64,000 nt of DNA, from positions 55,683,246 through 55,747,245 of the forward strand of contig OZ038479.1 of assembly GCA_964036315.1 (NCBI GenBank), in the 5' to 3' direction. The DNA comes from Acanthosepion esculentum. Taxonomy: Eukaryota > Mollusca > Cephalopoda > Sepiida > Sepiidae. Below the pieces are notes generated by a model. That model had not been told where the DNA came from, searched no databases, and worked only from the letters and a program-made list of their open reading frames with translations. Positions 45,836 through 56,900 of the stretch are shown here, piece after piece. Numbering within the stretch: the stretch's first letter is position 1; every line of letters begins with the position of its first letter. The position numbers were made by a program, and so were the translations under genes.

Positions 45836-46665
45836 TTTTAATAAAGTGAACATAACTTTCAAAAATAAGATATACTTTTCTGTAACTTTATTTAAGGAAT
45901 ATTAACCAATTCAAAGTTTAATTAATCTGATTTGAAACAAATATTACTTACTTTTAGTTTAAAATAACACAGAAATGCATTTTTTTTTAACATGGTACAT
46001 AGCTGTTTATTTAAGGTGTTGACAGCTTGACTGACAGAAGTTTTACTTTTTTTTATAGTGGATTCGTCTGTAAAAATTACTTGAGGAATATAATGTGAGC
46101 ACTTTCTTTTATATAATTTTTAACTAATTGGTAATCTTACAAATGAAGGAAAATATTCTCCATAATGTTTTATTGAATTTTAGGTACTTTGGCTGTAAAC
46201 TTACTATAGTTATCATTCTTTACTTCTGATAATGTTGTGTATGGACATACATAATCACAAAAATTGGCATGTTTACAGACAGGAAAAAATTTTAAATTAT
46301 TTTTAAAATATTGGGGGTCACTAAATTGTAATAAGCTTTTCCCTAAGTGAGTAAATAAAATTTGTACTTAATAACAATATCACCTGAGACAAACTTAGAC
46401 AGAACTTTAAAAGATTTAAAACTGTATAAATTATTATAATTCAAATTTTTTGAAAAATTAATTTTTGCAAGGGGAAGGCAATAAGTGTGTATTATAGAAA
46501 AGCCTTTCTAATTAAATGTCTTAGTTTTATTGGATTTTTTATTTCATAATTTAGAGCAGATTTTTTGCAAATAGTGTTGTTTTACAAAAATCAACTGATG
46601 ATTTAAATTCTCCAAGGAGTTAAGTATTAAGTGGTACAAAATCTAATTTTCTTGAAATTTCATAA

Positions 46666-46706
<41 letters not shown>

Positions 46707-47370
46707 TGTCGGGGGGGGGTGTAGATGTAAAAAAAAACTTTCTAAAATTACATTCATTTGTGAACAAGTCCTGAAAGTTTCATGAAAATGTGGCAATTAT
46801 TTGACCTTTACAAGAATTTCCAAATCAATGTGTTTTTCACAGCAAAAAGATGCTAAAAACTTTTATGTTAATCTTTGTTTTCCTGTTGATGCAAGAAAAA
46901 CAAGATTTTTAACCAAAATTCAAACATTCTAAAAAAGGATAAAAAAATATAATTTCACAACCAAGAACTCATTTGCCCTCTCCAGAACAATAACAAAGAT
47001 TTTGATGATAAAACTTCAAAATCTTTTTACTAAATTTATGGCATTTTTTCATCATGGTATGCTCATTTTTTAGTGAATCGGTTAGTAGTGGTACTTACTA
47101 TCAAGTTAAAAATTTCGTAATCATTCCACTTTAAAATAAACTTAAAAAAACATTATGGAAATTTTTCTTCAAAAACAAAATTCTATTCTATATTTATACA
47201 AGGTCAAATATTTTTCCTTTTTTCTTTCCATATTCACTTCCCATTGTTAAAAAACTTTGAAACGAAATAACAAAATCAAATCTAATTCCCTGTTTCAAAA
47301 TATCCTTAATGATTTATATCCGAATCTATTTTTAATTTATTTTTAAGATTTAAAAAAAAAACAATAAAAT
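45836..47370 (+). repeat. R2 (about 45840-46480) and R1 (about 46740-47080) copies, with (GT)n and poly-G
   Basis: R2: TTTATTTAAGGAATATTAA, then GATAATGTTGTGTATGGA. R1: ATTCATTTGTGAACAAGTCC, then CATGAAAATGTGG. A GT run lies at about 46668-46704, ending in GGGGGGGG. Non-coding. Confidence 0.55.
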
Positions 47371-47374
47371 GAAA

Positions 47375-47590
47375 TCTATCTCTATGTATAAAATTCTGTG
47401 ACTTCCGTTAGTCCATCCATCCCACCCTAAAATAGCTATACGTTCACTGATCGAAACCAAATTGTAGGGCAGGAGTGCAAACAGATAAGTGGGTACGAAG
47501 TAGAGTTGGTTTTACCAGGGTGCATAAAAACTGCGAAGTAGGGTTTTTGTAAAAGTATTTTCCAAACAAATCAGCTTATTTAAATTTCAT
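47375..47590 (+). mobile_element. Possible Helitron 5' end fragment
   Basis: TCTATCTCTATGTATAAAAT after an A resembles the 5' terminus of the Helitron at 59826-59068 (TCTCTATCTATAAAAGG). A matching 3' end was not found, and the sequence changes character near 47570. Confidence 0.3.
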
Positions 47591-47591
47591 C

Positions 47592-47841
47592 GAACCAAAC
47601 CCTTTATTTTATCCACTGGGGGTAGATTGTTCTAGTTCCACATGCCATACCTCTTCCGGATGTCTCAGTTATTTCCCTTTAACTCAACTCTCCAAGTTTT
47701 TTGGTTCACCACTTCTCTAGCCTGGTATTGAACTCACAGCCCTTTGGGTCTAGTCACTGGATCTAACCAATGTCTTTATCCACTGGGCCATGTGTCCTTG
47801 AGGACAATCTACCCCAGTGGATGAAATAAAGAGTCTGGTTC
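47592..47841. repeat. Inverted repeat (43-bp arms) with a SINE in the loop
   Basis: The left arm 47592-47634 and right arm 47799-47841 are inverted copies (ACCAAACCCTTTATTTTATC against GATGAAATAAAGAGTCTGGT). The loop contains the minus-strand tRNA-like SINE described next. Related to the palindrome at 24390-24700. Confidence 0.75.
47690..47800 (-). mobile_element. tRNA-headed SINE fragment
   Basis: On the minus strand, ACATGGCCCAGTGGATAAAG has a near-consensus A box (TGGCCCAGTGG) and GTGAGTTCAATACCAGG a B box, about 60 bp apart. Pol III-derived SINE head, truncated. Confidence 0.65.
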
Positions 47842-48378
47842 GAAATTCCAATCAGCTGAAGAAGGCTGAAGTGTACAATGGCTGCCGAAATATTGTGAAT
47901 ATGGCAATGAAGATGAGGATGACAGTCCAAATAATATTAATAATGTAAATAATCATAATATCTCATCTCAGTGATATAGACAGACAATTTCTCCTTTTTA
48001 TTAAAATATCAGTTTTAATTTTATTTGAATCTAATTTATAAAAAAAACAAAAGAATTTTACATACATCACTGCAGTAAAGTTTTGAAGAGATTTTAAACC
48101 AATCTCATAGTCAATTTATCAACAATCTGCCATTTTAATTGAAAAAAGTCATGACAGAAAGTTTACGATAATTTAAAAATCCCTTTAAAACTAAACATCT
48201 ATCCTAGCTATTTGTTTCAAAGACGGATGAATTAACAGAATTTTTTAAAATCTCACTAACTTTATGCTTAAAACATTGCAACAAGAAGATCTGAACACAA
48301 TATTTAAATATTGTTTAAATAAATTTAAGCAAATGTGGAAGACGAGAAATACCAAATAAAGAGCATAGTTTCATTTAA
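47842..48378. other. Spacer with repeat-family flank
   Basis: 47870-47990 resembles the arms at 24565-24660 (AAGATGAGGA, TCATCTCAG..ATAGACAGA). 48120-48260 resembles the spacer at 22650-22800. No gene. Confidence 0.4.
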
Positions 48379-48468
48379 CATTATATAACCAATATATATA
48401 TATATATAACATTATATAACCAATATATATATATATATAACATTATATAACCAATATATATATATATT
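48379..48468. repeat. Tandem repeat, three units of ~31 bp
   Basis: CATTATATAACCAATATATA recurs three times, each followed by a TA run. Confidence 0.92.
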
Positions 48469-48552
48469 TTTATTTATTCCTTTATGACTATAGAATTTAG
48501 CAATCTTTAAGCTTTGTGCTCGAAAAAAAAGAAAAAAAAAGATGGTGTATCA

Positions 48553-48960
48553 AAAGGAGATTTTTTTTCCATTGACATCGCTAATATTTTAACTACCCTC
48601 ACTCCTTGCCAATATTGTTTTAAAAAGCAATGATTAGAATTGTAATAAAACCTAAGCATTGAAAGTGAATCTATACATTTTGTTTGTTCTTGATAATCGA
48701 TAAGAAAAATAATAAACACTTTATATATATTGTTTATTGGAATGGTTGGCAAAACATTGGGCAATTGCCAATTGATTCAAACTTTATAAAATGGTAAATA
48801 ATAAAGATTTCTTTATGGTTAGTTTACATATTTAAATAATTTAGTAAATTTTTATAAATTTATGAATTTTCATATTTATTTCTTCATAAATTAGTAAATG
48901 ATAAATATTGCATTGAATTAGCTTTAATAAAGTTGCAAATATAAAATGTCAAGTTTTGTA
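48553..48960. mobile_element. Palindromic element P1, copy D
   Basis: The left end is AAAAGGAGA...CATTGACATCGC, then ATTGTTTTAAAAAGCAATGA and AATAAAACCTAAGCATTG. The core (GGAATGGTTGGCAAAACATT) is inverted relative to copies A and B. It lies on the 3' side of ZF3. A CTTTTTGTGC-side frame here is incidental. Confidence 0.6.
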
Positions 48961-49742
48961 TACAGAACAGACAACAGAGATAAGAGCAGTGACAATATTC
49001 AGGCTATCCTTTCATCAGTTTGAAATGAAAAAGAAAAAGTAAACAATTCAACTACAAAGAGTAGAAACATTAGCTTGTGTGACTTGTCTTATCTTTCTAT
49101 ATATAGAGTGCTCGATTTTGCATCAGCCTTTACTCAACTTGAAAACAACCAAGGCACAGCAGTGAAAGATGAATGAACAACTGCACTTTTCATAACATAC
49201 TCAGGAGGCAGAGAAATGATTTAACGAGGATCAAGATCTCTTTTGATGAATACTAATCATGTGTAAGTATCAGGATTGTTGATTTTTTGGATTTCTTTTA
49301 TTTATATCATGTTTGTTTTTTCATTTTTGCACATCAAGAATGTGAAGGATAGAGCAAAGCTGATAAAAATAGCTTGAGAGATTAAGATAGCAGTAGGTTG
49401 TCAAATTAACATTTTTGGTTATATCTGGCTGACTTTTTCCCAATTTAGTTGATACAAATCTACATTTAATCTTTATCATTTTTTTAAGGCTTTGGGTGTA
49501 TCTACATTCAACTTACTGTTTTTGTTGCCAGAATGTCATACAACTATTTTATTCTCATGTCAATCATTAACTATGTATGATTGCTTTGTACATAAATATT
49601 CTTGTAATATTTTTTTATGAGTAGTTTGCTATCAGTACTCCCAGCCAGCGTTGTTTTTGTAAACTTAGATCCAGGCTTTTCAGTTCCTGTGGTTTTAACT
49701 TTGAAATTTGAAAGTGTGTTGAGCAGTGATATACTTTCTGCA
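48961..49742. other. Unassigned spacer
   Basis: No motif recognised. It may include degraded upstream parts of the hAT transposase that follows. Confidence 0.35.
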
Positions 49743-49880
49743 GTTAAGCAACTCCTGGCAGCAGTGGCCTCATCTTCTGATATTGAATGAGTTTTCTTGT
49801 CCTACGGACTTGTGCATTCCAAACTGAGAAACCGTCTTGGTACAGATAAAGCAGCAAAACACGTCTATTTAAATCTATGA
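49743..49880 (+). pseudogene. hAT transposase C-terminal remnant
   Basis: The frame encodes QLLAAVASSSDIE, a TGA, then VFLSYGLVHSKLRNRLGTDK and AAKHVY. This matches the conserved C-terminal dimerisation segment of hAT transposases (pattern SSxxERVFSxxGxVxxxxRNRL). The stop takes the place of the conserved Arg after Glu. No other domain survives. Confidence 0.75.
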
Positions 49881-50080
49881 ATACAAACACTGCACATGTT
49901 GTATTTTAAAATTTGTTAAATGGTTAAAATTTTATTTTATGGTAAAAAAAAAACAAAAATCATTCACTTTTTTTTGTTCCAATCTCGGATACACATGTTT
50001 AACACAAAAGCCGTTCTAATCAGGTCTCCATTGCAACAGTGCTAATGCCGAGCATCTGCTGCAGTGCCATTGAAATGTTA
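49881..50080. other. AT-rich spacer
   Basis: Nothing recognised. Confidence 0.3.
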
Positions 50081-50236
50081 TCAGGATAGCCAGTCAAAAA
50101 TATCTAATTTATCATGTTGAAGTCCTTCCATTGTGAACACTGCCAATCCTCTGATTTCATATACACAGACCTCCAGGCTTTCCAGGCCACCCAACATGCT
50201 TGAAATGGTGAAAGCTTCCTTTAACCTGGTCTCCAT
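50081..50236 (-). pseudogene. Unidentified 51-codon coding-like remnant
   Basis: A minus-strand frame from ATG 50236 to TGA at 50081-50083 reads METRLKEAFTISSMLGGLES followed by LEVCVYEIRGLAVFTMEG. Its composition looks like real protein and unlike the flanks. No family recognised. The GC-richer sequence to about 50500 may be more of the same element. Confidence 0.3.
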
Positions 50237-50689
50237 TTTTTCTAGAATCCAATTGGCCCTCCTCTTTCATTTCCAAATACAACACCACATCATATCCCTA
50301 CAATTACAGTGACAGTATCTTTTATTTCCTCTAGATTTTTGCCACTAGTTCAATATTTTCAGCAATATTTTCCAGTTCCTTCTAAAGTCTACTTCACCTA
50401 ATTACTTCTAATGTCTCTGCCTGAACCCTGACATTTTATTTACTATTTTTTTCTGCAGTGGGAGTAGACAGGTTAACCTATCATCTGGTCCACATTCCTC
50501 CTTGGTCTTTTGAAAGAGAACAAAATAATTATCAATACATTACAAATGCTATCTCAGTTTTAGCTAAGAGAAAGAGAGATGGTTATTTTTTTTAATTTCA
50601 TAGCAAAAAACAATTTTTTTTTTTGCCTTCTATCAGTAGAGCTGATGTTAACCTCCAGGAAAATGACTCATTATGAATTCTTGGGCTAA
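50237..50689. other. Unassigned region
   Basis: Moderate GC content up to 50500, AT-rich after. No frame or terminal repeat recognised. Confidence 0.3.
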
Positions 50690-51060
50690 CATTTTCTGCT
50701 GTCATTAAGTTGAAACATTATATTGAATCAACTGTTAGGTCTTTTGCTAGGAAAGTTGGTTCACTGTGTTATGCAAGACAATTTTTCTCAACAGAATCTA
50801 TCTTACACATTTACAAGTCTACCATTTGTTCATGCATTGAATATTGCAGTTATATCTGGTCTGGTGCTTCTGCTATTATTTAGAGATTCTTGATAAAATC
50901 CCAAGAAAAATCTGCAATGTGTGCCTTAGCATATTGGCTTCAGTCACTTACACATTGCCATAGCATAGGCTTTTGGTAGAGAATTCAATCTGGAACACTG
51001 AGGCAGAAAGATTACCTGCAAAGATCATGAACTGATACTTCCATAAAATTCTCACTCACA
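50690..51060 (+). pseudogene. LINE ORF2 C-terminal fragment (plus strand)
   Basis: Plus-strand translation gives FARKVGSLCYARQFFS, then ILHIYKSTICSCIEYCSYIW and SGASA. This is the conserved block after the RT domain of jockey/CR1-type LINEs (IYKSxIRPxLEYCSxIW). One stop follows, then LIKSQEKSAMC. Truncated on both sides. Confidence 0.7.
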
Positions 51061-51366
51061 GATGTAAATATGCAAATATCAAATCTATTAAGATGCATGC
51101 ATCTTCCATTTGACACCAATGTGGGGAAAGTGAATTGTGCTATTTTAACCTGGAGAAATATTAGCATAACCGTCTTTATATCCTACCTAAACATTACTAC
51201 TTTTTTTTTTTTACTGTGTCAATTACTTTCCCTATAAGCGAAGATTTATACCATTTCTTTCAGTGCTGGTATCCAAAAAATACCAAAGAATTTCTGAGGA
51301 AATCAGAATTGAATAAAAACATGATTGCATTCAGAGGAAAAGAATTCTAACCATCCCAATGCTAGA

Positions 51367-51414
<48 letters not shown>

Positions 51415-51419
51415 TGTAG
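51061..51419. other. Spacer with (AT)n run at 51370-51412
   Basis: May be a 3' continuation of the LINE fragment, too degraded to say. The AT run is uninterrupted. Confidence 0.4.
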
Positions 51420-52010
51420 CTATTTTATAGTGTTGATTGTTAACTTTTTTTACTCATTATTTATTATTGATTACTCATTGTCGTCACTGAGTGATGACCC
51501 CTTTTATATTTACATTTTTCTTTACAGTAAGGGTCACTCTGCACAAGGCTTGGAGGTCATCAAGGGTAGTTTATATGGATAGGAGGGGGACATAATAGTT
51601 AACTCTAGACTTGAACAGGTTAAGAATGTAGTGATTGGGGAAAAATCCTCTTTGGAGTTTGTTCCACAGTGCAGTGGTTTGTGGGAAGAAGCTTCTTGAG
51701 TGGAACTTACTTCTCACCAATGGAATACGGAGGGAATGTGGGTGGTTTGGTGCAATGTAAGTGGCATGGTGGTTCCTAGTTGTGAAGATTAGATGGAACC
51801 AAGGAATGTAGTTTGTCTGAGCATTTTCCATGGAAGGAGTGATAGTGAGAGGCTCACCACATCTGAAGGGTGGAAAATAATTTGTCACTCACAAAGACTC
51901 AAAGATGCTTTTGAACTCTATCAAGACTGGAAAGTGAGGTCAGCGGAGTTTCTGCACAAATATAACAGGTCTCTATTTTCAGCCTGATACACTCTAATAT
52001 TGAGCACAAC
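51420..52010 (-). pseudogene. LINE ORF2 C-terminal tail (minus strand)
   Basis: Open minus-strand frame 51888-51571 with IPLVRSKFHSRSFFPQTTAL, then WNKLQRGFFPNHYILNLFKS and RVN. This is the typical extreme C-terminus of jockey/CR1-type LINE proteins (FFPRT..LWNxLP..xFP..YxLxxFKxRV). Upstream pieces (to about 51995) are frame-broken. The stretch 51420-51570 would be the 3' non-coding tail. Confidence 0.75.
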
Positions 52011-52339
52011 TTAAAACTATTTTTATCATTATATATATGTACAATATGTAAAGGATGCCAATCTACTAGGGCAGTTAGCTAATCCCCATTGCAGGCGCCT
52101 GCTCAGGCACATTTGTGTTTGTTCAACACCCAGAGAGCTCACCTATGGTTTATACTGCAACTATACATTAAATGCATGAAAATAGCGTCAAAAACGAATT
52201 AGTGTCTGATTCAAGCAGACTAAAGCAGCCTTCATTATGCTAAATATAAGAGTTTATGTTTCAAGAGTAAAAAAAAAAAATCAGCAAGCAGGGTCCAAAT
52301 TTTGACTAAGACAGTTTGTATTTACTTTGCACTAACATC
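52011..52339. other. Unassigned spacer
   Basis: No feature recognised. A GC-richer patch (GCAGGCGCCTGCTCAGGCAC) at about 52093 may be part of a SINE. Confidence 0.3.
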
Positions 52340-52946
52340 TCAAATATTCTAACATATTTTATTGAAGCCATTGAAAAGGAATGTTCCAAATGTTTTGATT
52401 AAAATAAATCAATATTCATATTTACCTGATTCTTGAAGAAATTAATTTATTCCATTCATGTACAAAAAAAATACATCAAAATTGTTTTTTGATTTGTCCT
52501 GTGTTCATAAATGTAGGTTAAAATTTTTTACTGATCTCTATGAAATTTATATAAATTATATTTTCTCTTGTGATATGTTTGTGCCATTATGTTCTCAATC
52601 GAATTTCAATGCAAATGCAGATTCTTACATTTCACTTCTGATCTCACAGATGTTTTTATACTTATATTTGGTGAAAATGTAAACACAGAAACTTGCTAAA
52701 ATAGGGTTTCTCTCCAGTGTGTGTTTACATGTGAACCACCAATGCTGACATCTCTGAAAATGCAAATATATAAAATTGACAAGAACAGTGTCTTTTGAGT
52801 GAGGATTTGTAAATGATGCTCTACATTTGACCTTTCTACAAAGATCCACAAAATTAACATAGACATGATTTCTATCCAGTATATATTTGCATATGACTCT
52901 CCAAATGTGACATCTGTGAAAATGCAGATTCAAAAACTTAATAATG
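52340..52946 (-). pseudogene. ZF3 3' segment and decayed C-terminal fingers
   Basis: 52340-52640 is the conserved 3' segment, with a minus-strand donor-like GAATCAG|GTAAAT (GT at 52435-52434). 52650-52940 holds about four decayed fingers. One, near 52690-52760, keeps a THTGEKPYF linker; others have lost Cys or His. The ZF3 stop lies in a linker (GAGAAATGA). Confidence 0.6.
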
Positions 52947-53585
52947 TCATTTCTCTCCACTGTGTGTTCGTTTATGGTGCTCCAAATGTGACTTCCGTGA
53001 AAATGAAGTTCCACAAACTTCACAAGAGAAAGGTTTCTCTCCAGTGTGTGTTCGGATATGGCTCTCCAAATTTGGCTTTTGTGAAAATGAAGATCCACAA
53101 ACTTCACAAGAATGTGGTTTCTCTCCAGTGTGTGTTTGCAAATGGCATACTAAATTTGATTTCCATGAAAATGCAGAGCCACAAACTTCACAATAATATT
53201 TCTCTCCCGTGTGTGCTCGCTTATGGAGCTCCAAATATGACTTTTGTGAAAATGCTGATCGACACAGTTCACAATAATATGGTTTCTCTCCAGTGTGTGT
53301 TCGCACATGGCGTTCCAAATGTGACTTCTGTGAAAATGCAGTTCCACAAACTTCACAATAATATGGTTTCTCTCCAGTGTGCGTTCGCATATGACGCTCC
53401 AAAGATGACCTCTGTGAAAATGCAGATCCACAAATTTCACAAGAATATGGTTTCTCTCCAGTGTGTGTTCGCATATGTCTCACTAGAATTGACTTACGTG
53501 AAAATGCATCTCCGCAAACTTCACAATAATATGGTTTATCTTTAGCGTATTTTTCCATATGGAATATCAATTTGGACTTTAGCAA
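52947..53585 (-). CDS. C2H2 zinc-finger protein, 7 fingers (ZF3)
   Basis: Open frame of 212 codons, minus strand. The N-terminal [14 protein letters not shown] is the end of a decayed finger (last His changed to Tyr). Seven C2H2 fingers follow, from Cys21 to His208. Helix residues at -1, 2, 3 and 6 of fingers 1-7 are RSIR, QSSR, QSHR, QSYL, WSNC, QPNS and RSHH. The linker between fingers 4 and 5 is TGEKYY, lacking the proline through an in-frame 3-bp loss; the others are TGEKPY, TGEKPH or TGEKPF. All zinc ligands are intact. Predicted nuclear DNA-binding factor without an effector domain. The stop lies in the next linker (SGEK, stop) and decayed fingers continue beyond, so the frame is truncated relative to its ancestor. 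Leader and 3' segments are shared with ZF1 and ZF2. Confidence 0.76.
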   Translation of the reverse strand: MLKSKLIFHMEKYAKDKPYYCEVCGDAFSRKSILVRHMRTHTGEKPYSCEICGSAFSQRSSLERHMRTHTGEKPYYCEVCGTAFSQKSHLERHVRTHTGEKPYYCELCRSAFSQKSYLELHKRAHTGEKYYCEVCGSAFSWKSNLVCHLQTHTGEKPHSCEVCGSSFSQKPNLESHIRTHTGEKPFSCEVCGTSFSRKSHLEHHKRTHSGEK

Positions 53586-53810
53586 AAATGCTGATCAACA
53601 ATCTTCACAAAAGTAGGGTTTTACTCCCATGTGCATCTGCATATATCTCAAATATTATCTGCTTGTAGAGATCCAATAAATTCACAAGAATATAATTTCA
53701 CTCCACTGTGTGTTCTCATATGGCACACTAAATCTGACTTCATTAAAAAGAAAACTTCAGAAGAATGTGTTTTCTTGCCAAAATTTACTCATATGTAAAA
53801 CTACACTATT
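53586..53810 (-). pseudogene. Decayed N-terminal fingers of the ZF3 array
   Basis: The minus-strand frame gives SDLVCHMRTHSGVKLYSCEF near 53690-53750, then loses Cys and frame. Two to three former fingers. Confidence 0.6.
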
Positions 53811-53849
53811 TCTCAGAAATATAGACAGATATGTAAAACTGTTTTGTAG

Positions 53850-54130
53850 TAAAGACAAATCACATATTACACAAGTACATGATTTCTTGCCAGTTACTGT
53901 TCATTGTTATGCTTCCAAAAATGTAGATACAAAATTTTGACATGAAGTTTACAACATATTTTTTGTCTCTTCTTGATGGAATGTCTAGTTTTCTTTCATT
54001 TAAATTTTCAATAATAACAGTTTTTATGTATGTCATATCTTGTACAGTTGAAACATCTGTGAACAAAAAGGAATAAAATATATATTAACAGAGACAGTGA
54101 ATAATATATGAAATCATTTTATATTGTAAA
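53850..54130 (-). other. ZF3 leader segment with splice-acceptor-like site
   Basis: The minus strand has TTTTATTCCTTTTTGTTCAC followed by AG (54058-54057), then an exon-like start at 54056. The frame is open to 53860 and includes IKTVIIENLNERKLDIPS. It is the most intact of the leader copies: polypyrimidine tract, AG and ~195 nt of open frame. It does not continue in frame into the fingers. Confidence 0.5.
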
Positions 54131-54744
54131 AAATAAATGTAGTTACATATTAAGGCTAGTTTAGCAATAATTCAATAGCCAGAGTAGCTCAAACACATTG
54201 GTGTAGTTGGCAGTTTGAAAATCACGATTGCTTAAACATCAAACTTTGTCCAATAAATAGATGGTTGTATCTGCACAATGATTTATAAAAAGAAATGTAC
54301 TAATTTTCCTAGCTATAATTTCTTTATATAATACAGTTGAAAATGTAGTTGGTAATTTTCTGCTGCAATAATGAAATGCACCTCTAAGTTTACGAACATT
54401 AAAATTTGAAACATTTCTTTCTTCAAGGATGCATAGTTAATAAATATAAACGAACTAAGCTTTTACAGTAGCATGAAGTGAAAAGTTCCACAAATCTACA
54501 CAAATGAACCAATAATGCATACCAATAATATCAGACAGGTACCTATGGATGCAAAGGAAGCCTAAAAGGCCATTCTTCAAAAAATCTACTTAAGGAATGA
54601 AAACAATCTCTCTTCATTTCTCATAAAATGCAATGTGATTTAGAGCAGAGAATTGAGTCACAGTAAAAATTCAGTGGCATAATTTGTCATTAATTATAAA
54701 ATATAAAATCAAATTCTGTTTTTGTTTTATTTCATACAGGTTGA
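54131..54744. other. Upstream ZF3 segment conserved with ZF1, then spacer
   Basis: 54145-54450 parallels 5190-5500. The rest, to 54744, is unassigned. Confidence 0.4.
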
Positions 54745-55162
54745 TAACTTTATTATATTATTTATTGGAATGGTTAGCAAAACATTGGCTAATTGCCAAT
54801 TGATTCAAACTTTATCAAATGGTAAATAATAAGGATTTCCTTATAGTTGGTTCACATATTTTAATAATTTACTAAATGTTTATAAATTTATGAATAAAAA
54901 ATTGTTTTCATATTTGCTTCTTTATAAATACATAAATATTGCATTAGTTTTTAGAATATTGTAAATATAAAATTATTCTTGTGAATAAACACTAATAGTC
55001 TTTAATTTTGTTGTAAATTCTTAAGAACAAAGACAATGCATAAATTCCCTTTTATCATGTGTTTAGGTCAGATTCTAATCATTGTGTTTTAAAACAATAA
55101 AAATTGCTGAAAAATGAAGGTAGTTAAAAAAAAAATGAGTCATGGGCAAAAGGACCTTTTAT
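54745..55162. mobile_element. Palindromic element P1, copy E
   Basis: The core (GGAATGGTTAGCAAAACATT) is in the same orientation as copy D. The right end, GAGTCATGGGCAAAAGGACC, is the P1 outer end. It lies on the 5' side of ZF3 and directly before the Penelope-like fragment. Confidence 0.65.
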
Positions 55163-55239
55163 GTTTGTCTATGTTTGCCAAAGAATCAATTTAAAATACC
55201 ACAAAATAAGATTTAATAAAATGTTTTTTCTATCCCAAA

Positions 55240-56900
55240 TTTTATAAATCAAGATAGTGATATCAATCTGGCAATCATTAATTTGTTCATATGATTCATT
55301 TTCTGTTATTATAAATTCAATATATGAAAAACATAAAACAGTTTATGATAAAGTTCTTAGGGATAGTGGGTTCAGATCTTCTGAAATTAGATTTGTAGAA
55401 GATTATGGTTGTTCTAGAAAGAAAAACAGAAACAGGAAGATCATATGGTATACTCCTCCATTCAATCAATTAGTTCATACTAAGTTAGGACATAAATTTA
55501 AAAACTTAATTGATAAACATTTCCCTAAAAATAATTCTTTAAGTAAAATTTTCAATTGAAACACTAAAACCTATAGTTGTACTAATAATTTAGAGAAAAT
55601 AATTAAATCACATAACAATAAAATATTGAATTTATATAACAATAATAACTGTAATGCTAATGCTGACCTTAATTTCTCCCGTATAAATAACCTATGTAGT
55701 TGTAGAAATCCTAACCAATGTACTTTATCTAACAAGTGCTTAACTAAATACTTTGTGCATATGTGTTCCATTCCATCAGTAGAAAATTCAAGGGTTTCTA
55801 AAATATATATTGGAAGTACAATGAATCAGTTTAAAAAATGTTTCTATAATCATCTCTCATCCTTTACTAATGTGGATAAATGAAATATCACTTCACTTTC
55901 TAAATATTTTTGGAAATTGAAACAGGAAAATAAAACACCTAAAGTTAAATGGAAAATTCTCAAACAAGCTAGAATCTCTAGATCAGTGAATGAACCATGC
56001 TTCCTCTGTCTGCAGGACAAAAATGGAAATAATTAAGTTCTTGAATAGTGACATATTATTAAACCAAAAATATGAAAGTACAGTAAATTGTAAACGTATT
56101 AAAGAATTAAACTTACAATCTTGCTAAACTTCATAACTCAATAATCACTCTTATGTTATATTATCTTTATATAAACATTTTAATGTTATCATCAGTGATT
56201 TTATTCTAGCTTTATGTATTATATAGGTTTGTATTCATAAATTACTGGTGGTATGCTTAACCATGAATTGGCTTATTTTTATTTTTTCTCTTGATGTATT
56301 GATAATAGTTTCTAGTTTAAAATTAATATAAAAATATTAAAAGTTTAAAATTCATTTTGTATTCTAATTAATAGTGTAAGGTCAATTTTGTTAAGTATTG
56401 TATTGCTTCTTAAAGTGTCCTTTATTTACATTTTGTTTGAATATGTGATTTCATAAAGAATGTCATAAAATTTAACATTGTAACCAATGTATCTGTTGCA
56501 GTGTCATTTCCATTCAAATTTGAATTCTCTTATTCAATATAATTTCATGGATTTAATTCGTATCAACATCTTCTCGTATGTTATTTTCCTAACTTTCCTG
56601 TTCCTTTGTATCTGTGTAATTTTGAATATACTCCTGTTTCTTTTGCCTTTCTTTTTTTGTCTATTCTCTTGGTAGTAGGGTTAATTCCTTATGCTTTCTT
56701 TTGCCTTTCTTTTCTTTCCTCTTCCATTTGTTGATTTATTATTTTCTTTCCTTTTTCTTTACAAAAATCCTTTTTACCCTGTATGGAAAATTTTCCAATA
56801 ACAGAAAAAGAAGTGATGTTTCATAAATTGCAATTTTAAATAAGATCGTTTATTACCATCATTGTTAGCTACCTGAAGAGACGTTTTATTTAAACATTGA
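55240..56900 (+). mobile_element. Penelope-like element fragment, C-terminal GIY-YIG endonuclease and 3' tail
   Basis: Plus-strand frames (55257-55559 and 55626-55883, joined across one stop and shift) encode a basic linker, then a Cys-rich LCSCRNPNQCTLSNKC, then KIYIGSTMNQFKKCFYNHLS. The last matches the GIY-YIG nuclease core as found at the C-terminus of endonuclease-bearing Penelope-like elements. Frame-broken remnants run to about 56140. A long AT- and pyrimidine-rich tail continues to about 56900. The upstream RT domain is absent on this strand. Confidence 0.65.

Noticed and set aside
4210..53585. Regular 84-bp repeats considered as a CRISPR-like or satellite array
   Set aside because: The repeat encodes intact C2H2 fingers in one frame with variable helix positions. 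There is no spacer/repeat alternation.
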